Assembly: GCA_010279815.1 (NCBI GenBank) | Contig: QEOQ01000658.1 | Coordinates: 786,806 to 850,805 of the forward strand | Source of the DNA: Brachionus plicatilis | Lineage: Eukaryota > Rotifera > Eurotatoria > Ploima > Brachionidae | Direction of reading: 5' to 3' | Length of the DNA stretch: 64,000 nucleotides | In this document: piece after piece, positions 21,830-35,700 of the stretch | How the letters are laid out: every line of letters begins with the position of its first letter | How positions within the stretch are numbered: the stretch's first letter is position 1 | The notes under the pieces: model-generated | What the model saw: the letters and a program-made list of their open reading frames with translations, nothing else | Told to the model about the DNA's origin: nothing | The model's database searches: none | Program-made: the position numbers and the translations under genes

Positions 21830-23110
21830 AAAGCATTGATTTTAGGAGAAAAAATTTATTTTTTCTTTTGGCGATTTCGGACAAACATCATCATCCAAAA
21901 CAAAAATATGTTGGCATTAGTACTCAATTTTGTAAAATAATTTTATGAAACAATGATAGAAAATTTTTATTTTTTTTAATTTTAGTTTCAAAATGCAAAA
22001 TATTGTGATAAAATTTATTGAACTTGTTAAAAAGATGAATTTGACTAAAAAATAAATAAAATTTTATCAAAGATATTTTTCAATAGATTTTTAAAAATTA
22101 AAAATTTTTAAAGAAAAAGGACGAAAGCTTTAAATAACGAGCAACAATTTTTTTTGAATTTTTTTATACAAATAAAAAGGTTAAATGACCTCTAATGTTT
22201 TATTTCTTCTAAACTGAATTAAAAAAATCGTGTTACATATTAAAAACTTTCTATATTTGTTTATAAACAATTTGAATTAATAATAGAATAATTTTTCAAA
22301 ATTCAATAAAATTTGAACATTTAAAAAAAAAACGAGTAAAAAAGAAACTCTCGTTTTTTATCAATGTCCCAAAAAATAAAAAGCGACATATTTACCTTTA
22401 ATAAGATTAGAGTTGATTAAAGATTTATAAAAAAAAATTTAGGATTTTATTTTAGGTTAAAAGGTGGCATATCATATTGCACTATGCTGCAAATTTTTTA
22501 GAGATTCTTTAATCTCTAGTTTTAATTTATCAAAAAAGGATATATTCTTTTCAAAGTGTTCAATTATTGAATTTCTTATATCTGTTCTGACAACTAAATA
22601 TAATTATAACTTATAATGGTAGCATGTAAATATTAGAATGATTCACAGGTTTTTTTGATAAATTTTTTGAAATAATAAAGTAAAAAATTTCAGCAAATTT
22701 TGGATTAGATATGTTAAAAAGTGAATTTAAGATAATTGTTATCAGAATTTTATTAAGAAAGACTAAATTGAAAAGATGAATTTTTGTCTAGATTTTCAAT
22801 TGGCTCATTTTCATTAGAAATTATTACTTAGCGAATACTAGGAAAAATAATATATTTTAAAAAATTATTTAGATAAAGTAAATTTAATGAGACAAGGTTT
22901 TAGAATTATATTTTCACATTTTGTTTTTTAATGTCTTTGGCTTGATATTAAATTTTTAAATTCCAAAAACTAATTTTAAAAACTATGAATTGTTTACAAG
23001 AATTATACTGTAATTATTTTTAAGCTTAGACTTTTTTGTCTAATAAAACTAGATTTTGTTCATATTTACCAATTTATTTATTTTATTTTAGAATATTTTT
23101 TTGTAAAAAT
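21830..23110. other. Intergenic, AT-rich, nothing recognised
   Basis: Between the TIR-ankyrin stop and the dipeptidase start I find only AT-rich DNA with short open stretches; no exon pattern, repeat boundary or RNA gene could be supported. Confidence 0.4.
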
Positions 23111-23114
23111 AAAA

Positions 23115-23873
23115 ATGAGCCTAAAACTGATTTTTATTCAACTTTTGCTTTTTCAAATGAGTTTAAGTTGCAAAAGGAATAGTAATAAATCCAAGCTTCC
23201 CGATTCATTTGTTTATCTTGACCAAATAAATCCAAAGATAATTCCAAATCTTCGATATTTATCCACAGAAAATTTCATGAATCAAAAAGTATCTGGTTAT
23301 GATGCAAATAGAGTTATAATGACCCAAAAGTGTGCTATTGCATTAAATGAAGTGTGGAAGGAACTTGATTCTAAAGGTTTCAATATTGTCATTTATGATG
23401 CATTTCGGCCCACTAGAGCTGTGCAAAATTTTGTTAGATGGGCTGAGGACAAAAACGCAAATCAAACTAACAAAGCTTCTTATTTTCCTTACGTGGATCA
23501 TGATAAAGTTTTTGACGAAGGCTATATAGCAAATCGCTCAGGCCATAGCCGAGGCAGCACTATTGATTTGAGCATCATTGAGTTGGGCAAAAGCTTGCAA
23601 AATGTTGTACGCAAAAATCGTAAATTGTCTGATGGAAGAGAAATATTTTTTTTGGATGATAATACACTTGATATGGGCTCATCATTTGATCTTTTTGACA
23701 AAGCTTCTAACACTCTATCAAATCTGGTACCTGATACTGCCCATCAGAATAGACTCTTTTTGAAAGATTTAATGGAGAAAAATGGTTTTGTTAATTATGA
23801 ATTAGAATGGTGGCATTTCACATTAAAAGATGAGCCATTTCCAGATACATATTTTGATTTTCAAATTAATTAA
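23115..23873 (+). CDS. VanX-like D-Ala-D-Ala dipeptidase, secreted, intronless
   Basis: 252-aa single-exon protein of the peptidase M15D family, zinc enzymes that hydrolyse D-alanyl-D-alanine. The N-terminus has a hydrophobic signal-like stretch ('LIFIQLLLFQMSLSC', ending about residue 19); the Cys may be a lipobox-like or simple cleavage site. Catalytic features: 'YDAFRP' with Arg98; 'SGHSRGSTIDLSI' giving zinc ligands His144 and Asp151; 'EWWHF' with Glu231 (base) and His234 (zinc). All expected residues are present and the length is typical, so it should be active outside the cytosol. D-Ala-D-Ala occurs in bacterial peptidoglycan precursors, so an animal gene is most easily read as acquired from bacteria and used against or to digest bacteria. 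Origin and role are inference. Confidence 0.9.
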   Translation: MSLKLIFIQLLLFQMSLSCKRNSNKSKLPDSFVYLDQINPKIIPNLRYLSTENFMNQKVSGYDANRVIMTQKCAIALNEVWKELDSKGFNIVIYDAFRPTRAVQNFVRWAEDKNANQTNKASYFPYVDHDKVFDEGYIANRSGHSRGSTIDLSIIELGKSLQNVVRKNRKLSDGREIFFLDDNTLDMGSSFDLFDKASNTLSNLVPDTAHQNRLFLKDLMEKNGFVNYELEWWHFTLKDEPFPDTYFDFQIN

Positions 23874-23879
23874 ACCACT

Positions 23880-25064
23880 AGTTAGTTATGAGTAAACATT
23901 TTATTTTTAGATCAAACATAAGTTGCTTTATTTTTTAAATTAATTATAAAAAATCCAGTCAATTTTTGAATTTAAAATGAGCGAAATTAAGTTAATTTGT
24001 GGATTTAGAGACAATTTCAATCTATATTAATAAATAATTTTTCTATTTTTAAATTTCTTATTATTAAGAACCAATGTGTTTTTTTTTTCTTAAATAAAAA
24101 ATATTTAATTTTAAATTTTTTTATAAATAGTTTTTTTTTTTAAGAAAGCTTCTTCTTTTTTCTACAAATTTTTCTGAAGATTTAAGTGATCGGCCGTATA
24201 AAAATAGCCAATTAGCTATACGGCTAAATAGCATCAAAAAATCATATGTGAATTGGATCAGTTTGCTCTGACACATTCAACACTATTAGAAAATGAGTTA
24301 AAGAATAAAAAATAAAAGATAGATTACCAAACTACTATTTGGGACATTTAGACCACTTTTGAACTGAGTCACTTTTCAATAATGAAATAAAATACTCAAA
24401 TTCAATCCAAATTATATCCTTAATTTCTTACATTTGTGAACTTTGATATATTTGATTGGAGATGACGATAATAAAAATAGTATAAAATTAAAAAAAAGAA
24501 AAAACAGATCTTGAAAGTTAAAAAAACTTGAGAAAAAATTTTATCTTAAAAGAACCCAACACAGCTTAAGATGATTAATGGGTAAAATTAATGAGGTGAA
24601 GTAATGACATAAGTGAATAAAATTTAGTTATTTTTTATTTTTCTTATTTTATTTAAAATATTTTTTTATACAAAATTTTTTTATCAATTTGATAATATAT
24701 TTTAGCGTTGTTTTCAAGTCAAATTTGTTTTTTGTTTAAAATAAATTGTTGCTATTACTTTTATATTTGAATTTTATTTTTCAGAAAAATACTGAAGCAA
24801 AAAAAATATTCGGCAATAACTAATTTATTAAATTAATTAATTCATGTAAAAACTTAACTCAAGCGATAAGTCCTATGTCGGGAATTTTTAATAATAATAA
24901 TAATAATAAATAATTTTTAAACATGCAAATGTAAGTTTTTTATATGAGGCAAAAATTTTAAAATTTTTAAATGTAAACTTTTCCAAAAAATTATTTTATT
25001 TGGAAATTAGTATTTTTTTAATCAGCATTACAGAATTTTTTTCTTTAAATTTTTAGGTTTGAAC
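23880..25064. other. Intergenic with a hairpin and (AAT)n; no gene
   Basis: 24190-24232 has facing GGCCGTAT and ATACGGCT motifs (hairpin). 24888-24911 is an AAT microsatellite. The rest is AT-rich with no supported exon, although 5' exons of the calcium-channel gene could lie here unseen. Confidence 0.4.
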
Positions 25065-25324
25065 TAAAGCTGTTTAAAAGTTCCAAAAAAAGTCCAAGTC
25101 ATTAGAAAAAAAGGCTAAGTCCGGACTTAAAATTTTTTTTTTTTAATTTGCTAGATCAGGCTTCATATCAAAAAATTAATATACTCTTGGTTTGTCTAAT
25201 GCAATAGATTTGCCATATATCAGAATTTTGTTGCAATTTTAGTATAAATTTCTTCTTAAGTATTCAAAATTTTAAAGTCCGGACTTGGACTTGACTTGAG
25301 ACTTATGACTTTTAAACAACTCTG
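25065..25324. mobile_element. hAT-like MITE, intact 8-bp target duplication
   Basis: 260 bp, reverse orientation to the copy at 43231. It is bounded by GTTTGAAC at 25057-25064 and 25325-25332. Right end reads GACTTTTAAACAACTCTG; the left end has TAAAG in place of CAGAG. Confidence 0.8.
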
Positions 25325-25793
25325 GTTTGAACCATCAATTTACTAATTTTGATGATTCGTTCTTAAATTGATTAAATTTAAATATTTTTCAAATTTTAAA
25401 TTTCGGACAAGCATTAGCATTCATTTTATAGTGTTTTTTTATGAAAACTAAAGTCAACTTGTTATGCAACAAAAAACTATACTCTTTTTTTTCATTGAAG
25501 ATTTATTCCAAGATCAAATCACATATTATCCGTTTCCTTTTATAAATAGAACCAATTAAATGTAATAAATTTTTAATTTTTTCTTGAAATATTTATTTGT
25601 GAAAAACAAAAAAATCTATAATACAATTTCATAATAAATTAAAATTAAAATAAAAGATGAATAATCGAGACATAATAGTCAAATATATTGATTTTTTAAA
25701 AAAAATTTTTGGCACTTCATTTTGCATGATTATATTTATAGAGTATAGTTGTTAATTCTCATCATCTCATATATTTTGGTAGAGACTTTTAAA

Positions 25794-26759
25794 ATGTTGA
25801 ATGCAATAGCCATTGCCAGGGCTGCTCAACTTGAGTTGGAAAATGATCTTGAGATGGAAAACGCAGTGACATCCAACACTCAATACGAAAATTCCACCTA
25901 TTACAAAGTAATTTCGAATTTTAAGCGTCTAGTCAGCTTACCATGCCAGAACAATCGTTCATTGTTTATATTTTCCGAAGAAAATATCATAAGGAAGTAT
26001 GCTAAGCTCATAATAGAATGGGGACCATTCGAGTATATGGTCCTTCTTACAATTATCGCCAATTGTGTAGTGTTAGCTTTGGAGGAACATTTGCCAAATC
26101 ATGATAAAACTCCATTGGCAATATCGCTCGAGTCGACCGAACAGTACTTTTTGGCAATTTTCTGTACAGAAGCTACTTTGAAAATTATAGCGTTAGGCTT
26201 AGTCTTGCATAAAAACTCATATTTGAGAAGTGTTTGGAATATCATGGACTATACGGTGGTGGTCACTGGTTTTATTACAATTTTTATTTCAACTGAAGGC
26301 ACCAACTTTGATCTGCGAACACTGAGAGCTGTTCGGGTTCTACGACCTCTTAAATTAGTGTCGGGAATACCAAGTTTACAAGTTGTGGTAAAATCAATAA
26401 TAAAAGCAATGGCACCTTTATTACAGATAGCTTTACTTGTTTTATTTGCAATTGTTATTTTTGCTATAATTGGCCTCGAATTTTACAATGGTATTTTTCA
26501 TGCAACTTGCTACAATGTTAGCACAATGGCAACTTTCATTGTGCCAGGCGAAGGAGAATTACGGCCGTGCAGCAATTCCCATTCTAATGGCTTCACTTGT
26601 GTCAATGAACGCTTCAGAAAGTCTGAAGATATTGAGTGCTTAGAGGGAAAATGGGAAGGTCCAAACTATGGAATTACATCGTTTGATAATATCGGATATG
26701 CTATGCTCACAGTTTTTCAATGTATAACCATGGAAGGATGGACTGATATTCTATATTAT
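25794..26759 (+). CDS. Cav2 exon 1: N-terminus and repeat I
   Basis: Residues 1-322. Short cytosolic N-terminus, then repeat I from '[21 protein letters not shown]' (S1) through S4 '[17 protein letters not shown]' with regularly spaced Arg/Lys, S5 '[23 protein letters not shown]', a Cys-containing turret and the first pore Glu. Donor after 'DILYY' (GT at 26760). The frame runs on for three codons into the intron before a stop. Confidence 0.92.
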
Positions 26760-29700
26760 GTAAATTTATAAAATTAGTTTTTTTTTTAATTATCAAAAAA
26801 AGTAGATCTTTTTGATAGAGAGGCTTGAATAACTTACTATTTATTTTATTTATTTAAAAATAATTTGGGACAAAATCCCCTGGCTGTTTGGAATGAATAT
26901 TAATTCTCCCTTTCAGACACATTAGCGTTAATTTTGGGATTTGTAAAAGTTATTTTTGATTTTTTAAAAAATTGAAAAAACACATAAATTAGAACAAAAA
27001 GTAAATGTTATACAAAAAATTGAATAATTTTGAGTTAATTAAATTAATAATTGAATAACTTACTCATTCTTTTAATTACCCGTAGATGAAAATGAACTTC
27101 TTATTTTTGCTTCAAAAGTAAAACTAGCGTTGTAAATTTTACTGTGACATAAGTTACCCAGTCAACTAAGTTTTAAAGGATCTTTAAAGAAATTGTAGAG
27201 AAAATTGTATAGATTTTTTAAAAGTTATCGTGTTTTTTTTTCTAAAAAATCTTAAAAAATTTCTTTAATTTTTCATAAAAAGTCTTCAAAATTTTTTTTT
27301 AAATTTGTCTCTTTTCTAAAATATCTCAACATTTATTTTATTAAGTTATTCACTAAAGATTTTTTAAAGAATACATCTGTAAAAAAAAATAAATCAATAA
27401 TTTTAAAGAAAATTTAAAGGAAAATTAAAGATTTTTTAATATGCTAATAGATTTTTTCATCTCTAGAATGAAATGAAGTGAAGAAGTGAAGAAGAAGAAA
27501 TAAAGTTTTTCATAAAATTGTCAAATTAAGAGATTTTTTAAAGGATCCTTAAAGAAACTACAAAAAATCTTTTTGACTGGGTACGAAAAAAATTTTTTTT
27601 AGCAATGTTAGATTTTCCATATTCAAAGGTTTCAATGTAGGGCAGAGTTGGTCAAAAGTTAAAGTCAAGTCAAGATTTTGACTTAAAATTTATTCTTAGT
27701 TTTTTGGTTTCTTTTTGTAAGAGAAATTGATTGATTTCGATTTGAATTATATTCATTACAGATAAAAAAAATTTTTTCTTTAATATTATTTAATTTTTCA
27801 AAATTCTGGTAAAAAAATGACTGAGTTAGCAAGAATTTAATATGTTAAACAGGATATTTATGATTTAGTATGTTGAAAAGTCTTTTTTTAGTGGGATTAA
27901 AATCAAATTGTCAACATTCATAAAAAAAAAACTTGTTATTTTTAATTTCCAATAAAACTCAAACATTTTAAATTTAATTTTTTTTTAAATTGGTTTTGTG
28001 TTGTTTCGAAAATTTGAAAATTTTGTTTTTTTCAGAAAATTAAATTTTTCTTCGCTTAGTCAACCTTTAGTAGATCAATTCTCTAACTTTTATACCCTTT
28101 AAATTAATATTTTTTAATTTAGAAAATTTCATAGAGAACACTAAAGTAATCTTTTTTTTAATCCAGTATGAAAAAGAAATATACAAGATTTTAATAGTCT
28201 CATTGACAAAAAATGAATTTTTTTGATTATTAGGATTTAATAAATCTTGGTGAAATCTGAAAATTATTAAAAATTACAATTCAATGCAATTTTTTATTTC
28301 ACATCTTTAAGTCTCCAAGACACATACCTAAACATATAAAATTCAGTTTTCTTGCTTTGCTGAAATGACAGGTGTCCGAAAAAATTTAATTTTAATTTTT
28401 ATTTACTTCAGTTAACCTAAAGGTTAAAATTATAATTCTAGTAAACTTGAGGGATCTTGGTGAATTGGATCACATTTTTTTTGAAATGTGGAAATTGCGC
28501 CTATATTTATTGAACACCACTAAAATCGTTAATATTTATTTATATCGAGCAATTGGTGCTTCATTTATTAAAAATTTTTACAAAAATTGAAATTAAATTT
28601 CAAAAAAAATGTAGAAGTACATACAAAATAAAAAGTTAAGAGAAAAAAGATATAAATATAAATCGAATCAATTGAAGAATTATATTAAATATATTAAAGG
28701 TTTAAACAATTGATATTAAATCATTTTTTTTTTCATTTTAAATTTTATTAAGAAATTTGAATTTCTAAATTAATGTGTCCAAAAAATATTTCCACAATTT
28801 TAGTCACGGTTATGATTTATAAGAAATTAATATTTTAAGACCAATGATGTAATGGGAAATCGATTCAATTGGATGTATTTCATACCTCTTATTGTATTAG
28901 GCTCATTTTTTATGCTCAATCTGGTTTTGGGAGTACTAAGTGGTGAGTTTGCCAAAGAGAGAGAAAAAGTGGAATCAAGAAGGACTTATCTAAAAATCAG
29001 GCGTCAAAATCAAATGGATAATGAGCTTCATGGTTACATTGATTGGATCTGCAAAGCTGGTAATTTAAATAAAATTTGTTCAAAAAATCAAGTCCAATTT
29101 TTAAATGAATATAGAAAAAAAAATTTCAATCAAAGATTTTAAGTTTTATAACAAATATAGGCTTGTTGATTTAGATAGATTTTTTGGTTTGAAAATTTGA
29201 AGTGAAGATTCATGTGAATTACAATCCTAATTAATCTATTATTGAATTAAGATTTTCAATTTTAATAAGAAAATTGACCAAAATTTCTGAAAAAATCAAT
29301 CATTAAAAGTAAACATTTTAGATATTACAGATTTTTTTTAAATTTATTTTTAAAACAAATATAAAATAACCTTTGGATAAATATGCTTGAAAAAGTTTGT
29401 TCTTTAATCCACAAAATTTAACTGTTTTTTCTACCAGGTTTTTGCTAGAACAGAATACAGAATTTGAATAGAACTAGAGTTAAACTAAATTTGTTGTAAA
29501 AAACAAAAAGCGGAACATCACTTTAAAAAAAATTAAAAAAATTAAATTTGATTAAATTTTTGTGCCTATGGGGCGTTAAATTTAAATTTAAATAAATAAA
29601 TAATAATAATAATATAGATTGATTCATAAATGGTTTTGTGAAATTCAAATACAAATTGAACAAAAATTCTTCCTTTTTTGATGAATTAAAATCAAATTTA

Positions 29701-32700
29701 ATAAAATATACTTAAAAAAATACTGCAACAAAGTGCAACTTACTTTGTTACACCTTTTTTGCTAAAAATACTTTTTCTCATGTTTAAATAAGACAAAAAA
29801 TAAAATATCATTAATATTTAAATTGATTATTGGTTTAATTTACCAAAAAAAAAAAGAAAATAATGATTTTATTTTAGGTAATAAAGGTGCAACAAAGTAA
29901 GTTGCACTTAGTTGCAGTATTTTTTTAAAAATATTTTATTAAATTTGATTTTAATTCATCAAAAAAGGAAGAATTTTTGCTCAATTTGTATTTGAATTTT
30001 ACAAAACCCTCATAAATAATATAAAGAAAAAAAATAATCTTTCACGTTTTTGATTAGAAATTTTTAAAATCTAAAATTTAAATAAAAACACCTCATTAAC
30101 ACGTATGTATAAATGATCTCAATTCAGAATTTTTCATAAGTCCCAAATTAAAGTCCAATTTTTTTTTTTTATAAGTCTTGACTTTGACTTAAAAATCAAG
30201 TTATTTTTTTGTCAAAATCAATATTTGAATTTTTACCGTTCCATGCAGTCATGATCGCGGCCACATGAATTTTTTGCCGTTCCAGGTAGTTAATGCGGCA
30301 GCCTAGTTAAAATAAAGGTCACTAAAATTAAAGTCTGGACTTAAATTAAAAAAAATAACAAAATTACAGTCTTTTATTGGAATTGACTTGAGACTTATGA
30401 TTTTTAAACAAATCCGTCTCCAGCTGTCCAGATTAAGATAATAAGAAAAAATTTTAAAATTTTAATTCTTGAAATTTTTTTTAACAGAAGAGGCAATTCT
30501 AACCGAAGAGAAAACAACTGAATTTGAGCGTCGTCACATAATGGAAAGTATGTCTAATTTTGACTAGGCTTTTTAATTTTCTCTAATTTCTATTCATAGC
30601 TCGACGAAATTATGCCATGAAAAAAATGAAGCCAGGCGGCAAACAAAATAGTGAAGAAAATGAAGATGAAATGGATATGGACACAGCTTTTGGCCGAAAC
30701 GAAGGATCAAACCCAACAGATCCGAGCTCAAAGGACAAGAGTCATTCGAGAGTTTTTCGATTTCGTCGCCAGGAACGCAGAGTCAGATTTTTTGTTCGAA
30801 GAATGGTCAAAACCCAAGGCTTCTATTGGACTGTCATTGTTCTTGTATTTCTGAACTCGTTGTGCGTGGCAGTCGAGCACAATGATCAGCCAAATTGGCT
30901 GACTGACTTTTTATTCTATACCGAGTTTGTGTTTCTTGGAACGTTCATTTCTGAAATGCTGATCAAATTCTATGGTTTGGGCTCTAGAGTTTATTTTCAT
31001 TCATCATTCAATAAGTTTGATTGTATTGTAATTGTTGGCAGCATATTTGAAGTGGTTTTCACTGCTTTTTATCCTGATCAATCGTTTGGCATATCTGTCC
31101 TACGATCACTGCGTTTGCTACGCATTTTTAAAGTCACACGTTACTGGGCCTCTCTGAGAAATTTGGTCATATCACTGTTGAATTCAATGCGTTCAATTAT
31201 CAGTCTTTTATTTCTGCTCTTTTTATTTATTCTTATATTTGCTTTACTGGGAATGCAATTGTTCGGCGGAGAGTAAGTTTTAATAATCATTTATTCAAAG
31301 GCTTCTGGTAGGCGGCGGTGAAATTTGGAGCAAAAAAACTTAAAGCAAAGAAATGTATTAAATTTAAATTTAAAAATTAAATGATTATTTTGAAAAATCT
31401 TAAAAATTTTAACAAGAAATTTTAAAAAAAAGTTAAAAAAAACCTTAAAAATTAGTACTGTTTCTATCAATATTCGACCTATTCTTTTAAATTTAAGAAA
31501 TTTTATGTTTTTTTGCTTTTGTTTACTTTTAAAAAATTATGTTAAAAAGTGTTAAACATTTATTTTAAAAGAATTTCAAAAATTAAAATAAAACTACTTT
31601 TAAATTTAATTAAACAAATTTTGCTGTAAATTTTGCTCCAAACTTCACCACTGCTTCTGGCAGTTCAACATTTTCACATAAACAAACCTTTGAAATTTTT
31701 CAGAAGATTCGAAAAAACCTAAAAAATGAATTTTTTTTATTTTTGGAAAAAATAATTTTTTAATTTTCCTTAAAAGAAACAAAATTTTTTATCATATATG
31801 CACAGTTTGAATACTTAAAAAATTTGTGATAATGATTACCCACAAACCAAAAACTTTTTAACACAAATCATTACAAAACACAATTTTTTTGTGCCGAATT
31901 CACAAAAAAATAATTTTACACATTTAACCAAAAAACTGGTTAACACAAATTTTTTGTGGTGAAAAAAATGTAATAAATTTGTTATTTAATTTTTTCAAAT
32001 AGTGTTTATAAAATTATATATAAAAAAAATTAAATATTAAATTAGTAAACAAATTAAATAAAATCTATTTTAAGGAAAACCAATTTGCAGCTAATTTTGG
32101 ACGACTTTTTTTAGGTTTATTAACAAATTCGGTGGATTCTCATATAATATTGGCTCTGCATCATTCAATGAATTGTTATTGTTTTATCTTTTTCGTTTTC
32201 TTTTTTTGGATTTTTTAATCTCAAAAAATTTAGAAATTTTTTTTATTACGTAAAATCATAGGCATTTTATTACCCAAAATATTTAGTGGCAGTTTTTAAT
32301 AGATTTTAAAGAAATTTGTGCTTATGAATATTTTTTATTTGTGGAGAGAAGTTTTTGATCTGTGAGAACTTGGTAGACTTTTGATAATTGATTTTTCAAT
32401 TTTTTGCTGCAAAAAATTTTCTAATTTTTCAACCCTTTCAATTTTTAAAGCTCCAATTATTCATATAATTTATCTTCAACTTTTCAGTGATCTACGATTA
32501 AGTTTCTTTAGCTTAAGTTATTTAAACAATTTTTTTAGATTAAAAAATTAACTAAAAATATTTAGAAAAATTAAGAAAAAAACAATTGTCAATTTTTTTC
32601 AGAAAAAATTATGAGCATTTTGTAAGACGAGGTTCATTTTTTCTAGAATAGCTAGATAACTCCTTTTATGATAAATTTTTTTTTGCTTTCAAAATGTATG

Positions 32701-35700
32701 TCATTAGATGATGTGTAAGATTGAAAGATAATATTTCTAGATTTATAGTAGGAGAAGAAGTATTAGTTCTTACTGCTACACCTAACATGTAGAGTGTCTG
32801 AGCTCATCACCCCGATTGGCCGTGTAGAGCTGTAGCAGCCGATATAAATATATTATATAGATATTATTTTTATTAGAAATTTTTTTTAATAATATTATTC
32901 TTTTGTATTTAATTTATTTTTATCATCACCATATCTGGCGTAATTTTATTTCGTAATAATATTTCAAAATTATTAAGTTTAAGGTTAAGAGATTAAGAAT
33001 ACCTTAAATTAAAATTTTTTTTTACTTCTTTTTTTGTACACAATAAAAAATTGAAAAGTGAAATTAAATTAAATTTGTAAGACGAGATTCGTTTCTCCTA
33101 GAATAATACACATTTTTTCTTTTGCTACAGACTATACTTTTTATTATCACTAATTTAACTTCATCTGAATAAATATACTAATATCTATATAAGAATAAAT
33201 TTTAGCGTATTAAACTATTTAATTTAGATAAAAATACTTTTTAAATACTTTTTCATTAAAAAAACACTTTTTTGTTTGACGAAAAAAAATTTAAATATCT
33301 TAAATTAATTTTAAACTCCAAAATAATCGGTACCTTTTTTTTCTTTTTGGTCTAAAACTTAATCTAGCAATTGCTATTAATAGTGTCTTGAGTGTCCATT
33401 CTTTCAATAAAACTTTTATCGGATTAACTTTTCAAATCAATCATTTTAGAATTTGGTTAAAAAATTATATCATAATTTTGGAAATAATTCCTTTGTAAAA
33501 AAAAGATTTTCATAATAAAAGAGTTTTTTTAATCCAAAAACCAAAAGATGAACCAAATTGGGATTAGGTGAACTAAGTAGTATTAATAAATATAATCAAT
33601 TTTATTTTATTTACTGAAATGCTGCTAATGCTCAATCAAAATCAATCCGATACAATCAAATTAATATTTATGAGACCTCGAAAAATGTAGTTTAACCCCT
33701 CTTGCCTTCAAAATATCCTCCACAGATAAAGAGATTCTTCGAAAACAGTTTTTGTCTTGGTGCAAGAACTGCATTTCCACATAATTTATCTATTTTTTGC
33801 ATTTGGGCTTCTTTTTTAAAAGGATTAGTTGTATCGGTTGGTTTATTTTTTTAAATTTGTTATCAACTCAGTTTTTTGATTGTAAAACTAGTTCAAATTC
33901 TTTTAATTTGAGGAATAACTGATATTCCTCAGAATTAAATATTTCTTTTTTTGACATAGCAATTTTTGATTTTATTTTTTTTCAATTTTGCTATTTATAG
34001 ATTTCTTTTTTGAATCATCATCTAACAGTAATTATTAAGTTTTTTATGAATTGTAATTTTTCATTTTTGAAATTTTAAAATCATTTAATTATTTATTTTG
34101 TTAAATTATCTTTAGCTTTTTTTAAAATTAGGTGAACAAATTAAACTCGAGAACAAGATTTATTCTTATTTATTTAACCACAGTTCACCTGACCGACTAG
34201 ACCCCATCAATTTTCTGTTCTTTGAAACGGTTGCTTACTTAGTGAGCGGTTCCAAGTTGGTTTTGTAAATTGATTATTTCTAGCAGACCGACAATCTGCC
34301 ATATTAGTGGCCTAGACACATTTTTTTTTTCATATTTTGGCAAAATAAAGATCTTTTGGTGATTTTATTTTGAGAGTTGAAAAGTATTAAAAGCAGTTTA
34401 AAAGCAAGATTTACTCAAAATTGGAAGATATGTAATAGTTAATCATAAAGGTTCATTATTGTTATAATTGTTTAATCTTTTGGATTATCCGAGTTTCCTA
34501 ACTTTTGAACAGTCTTTTATTTTTTAATTTTTTAATTAATAGCAAGTTTTTTGATAAAAAATATTTAATAGTTGTTTATATTTTTATGCCGAGTTTGATA
34601 TATGAAATTGTAGAGAAAAAAAATTCTACAAATTAGTGTTTTTGTTTTTTCTTTTGCAGTCAATTTTTCGTCAAATTCAATAAATAAACAATTTTAGACA
34701 GACTTGTATAAAAGTCAGGAAAAAAAGTCTTAACAAGTCAAAAACAAGTCAAAGTATAACTTGGACTTGAAAATATATTTTTTAAAAATAATGACTTTTT
34801 TCAAAAATATGAAAATTACAAGACATATGGTAACCTAGTCTAACCGGGTGACCATATTTTTTTTTATTGCTTATTTCTCACCCATTTTGTTCAAAAACTT
34901 CAAAAATAGTCACCCAATTTTCCCGAATTTTTTGAGTAACCCCTTAAGCTCCGCGGTTAATTATGTGAGGTCCAAAAGGGTTAAAGCGGTTAACCCGATT
35001 ACACCTAAAATTGTATACAATTAGCCCGAAATTTAACCCCAAAAAAAGAATTTTAACCCTTTTAACCCATTTGACATTTAGGAAGAAAAATTTTTGAATT
35101 TTTTAATAAAATTATTTAATTCATTTAATTTAATTTATTCGAAACAGAACAAAGGTGAGTTTTAACGAATTCAAAAAAAAGTAAAAGTTAATCTTTACAA
35201 TCATCACATAAAAATTCTTTTTTTGTTTTTTTTTTAAACAAAAAAAGAAACAAACAACTAAAACAAACAACTAAAACAAACCCAATTTGAGCACTTTTAT
35301 AACCATTTTGGCGTGTTTTTTTTCTCTTCAGCCATCTTTGTTTCACATGAGCTACACAATATTTCGGATTCTGATAAGTTATCATTTTAATCTGGTGTTA
35401 ATTTGCTTTCAACAAGCTTTCGTGGTCGTCCTCTTCCTTTTCAGTTCCTTTTTTGGCATTTTTGGCCTCTTCTTGTTCTTATTTTGCTTATTACTATTTA
35501 CATCACTGATTGTGTATTTTAGATTTTGTACAGCATAATTTTTTTTTTAGATTGAATTTCTTTTTTCTGTGACATTTTTAGCTTATTTTTAAACAATTTG
35601 CTTTTTTTATGTTTGAAATAAAAACTCGGCTTTAAAAAAAAAATTTTTTTGAGAGTGAGAGAGAGAAAATAATTTTACAATTTTTTAATTATTAAAAAAT

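Noticed and set aside
35287..35538. Hydrophobic 83-codon plus-strand ORF
   Set aside because: Phe/Leu-rich shadow of Lys-rich minus-strand transposon sequence inside the nested element.
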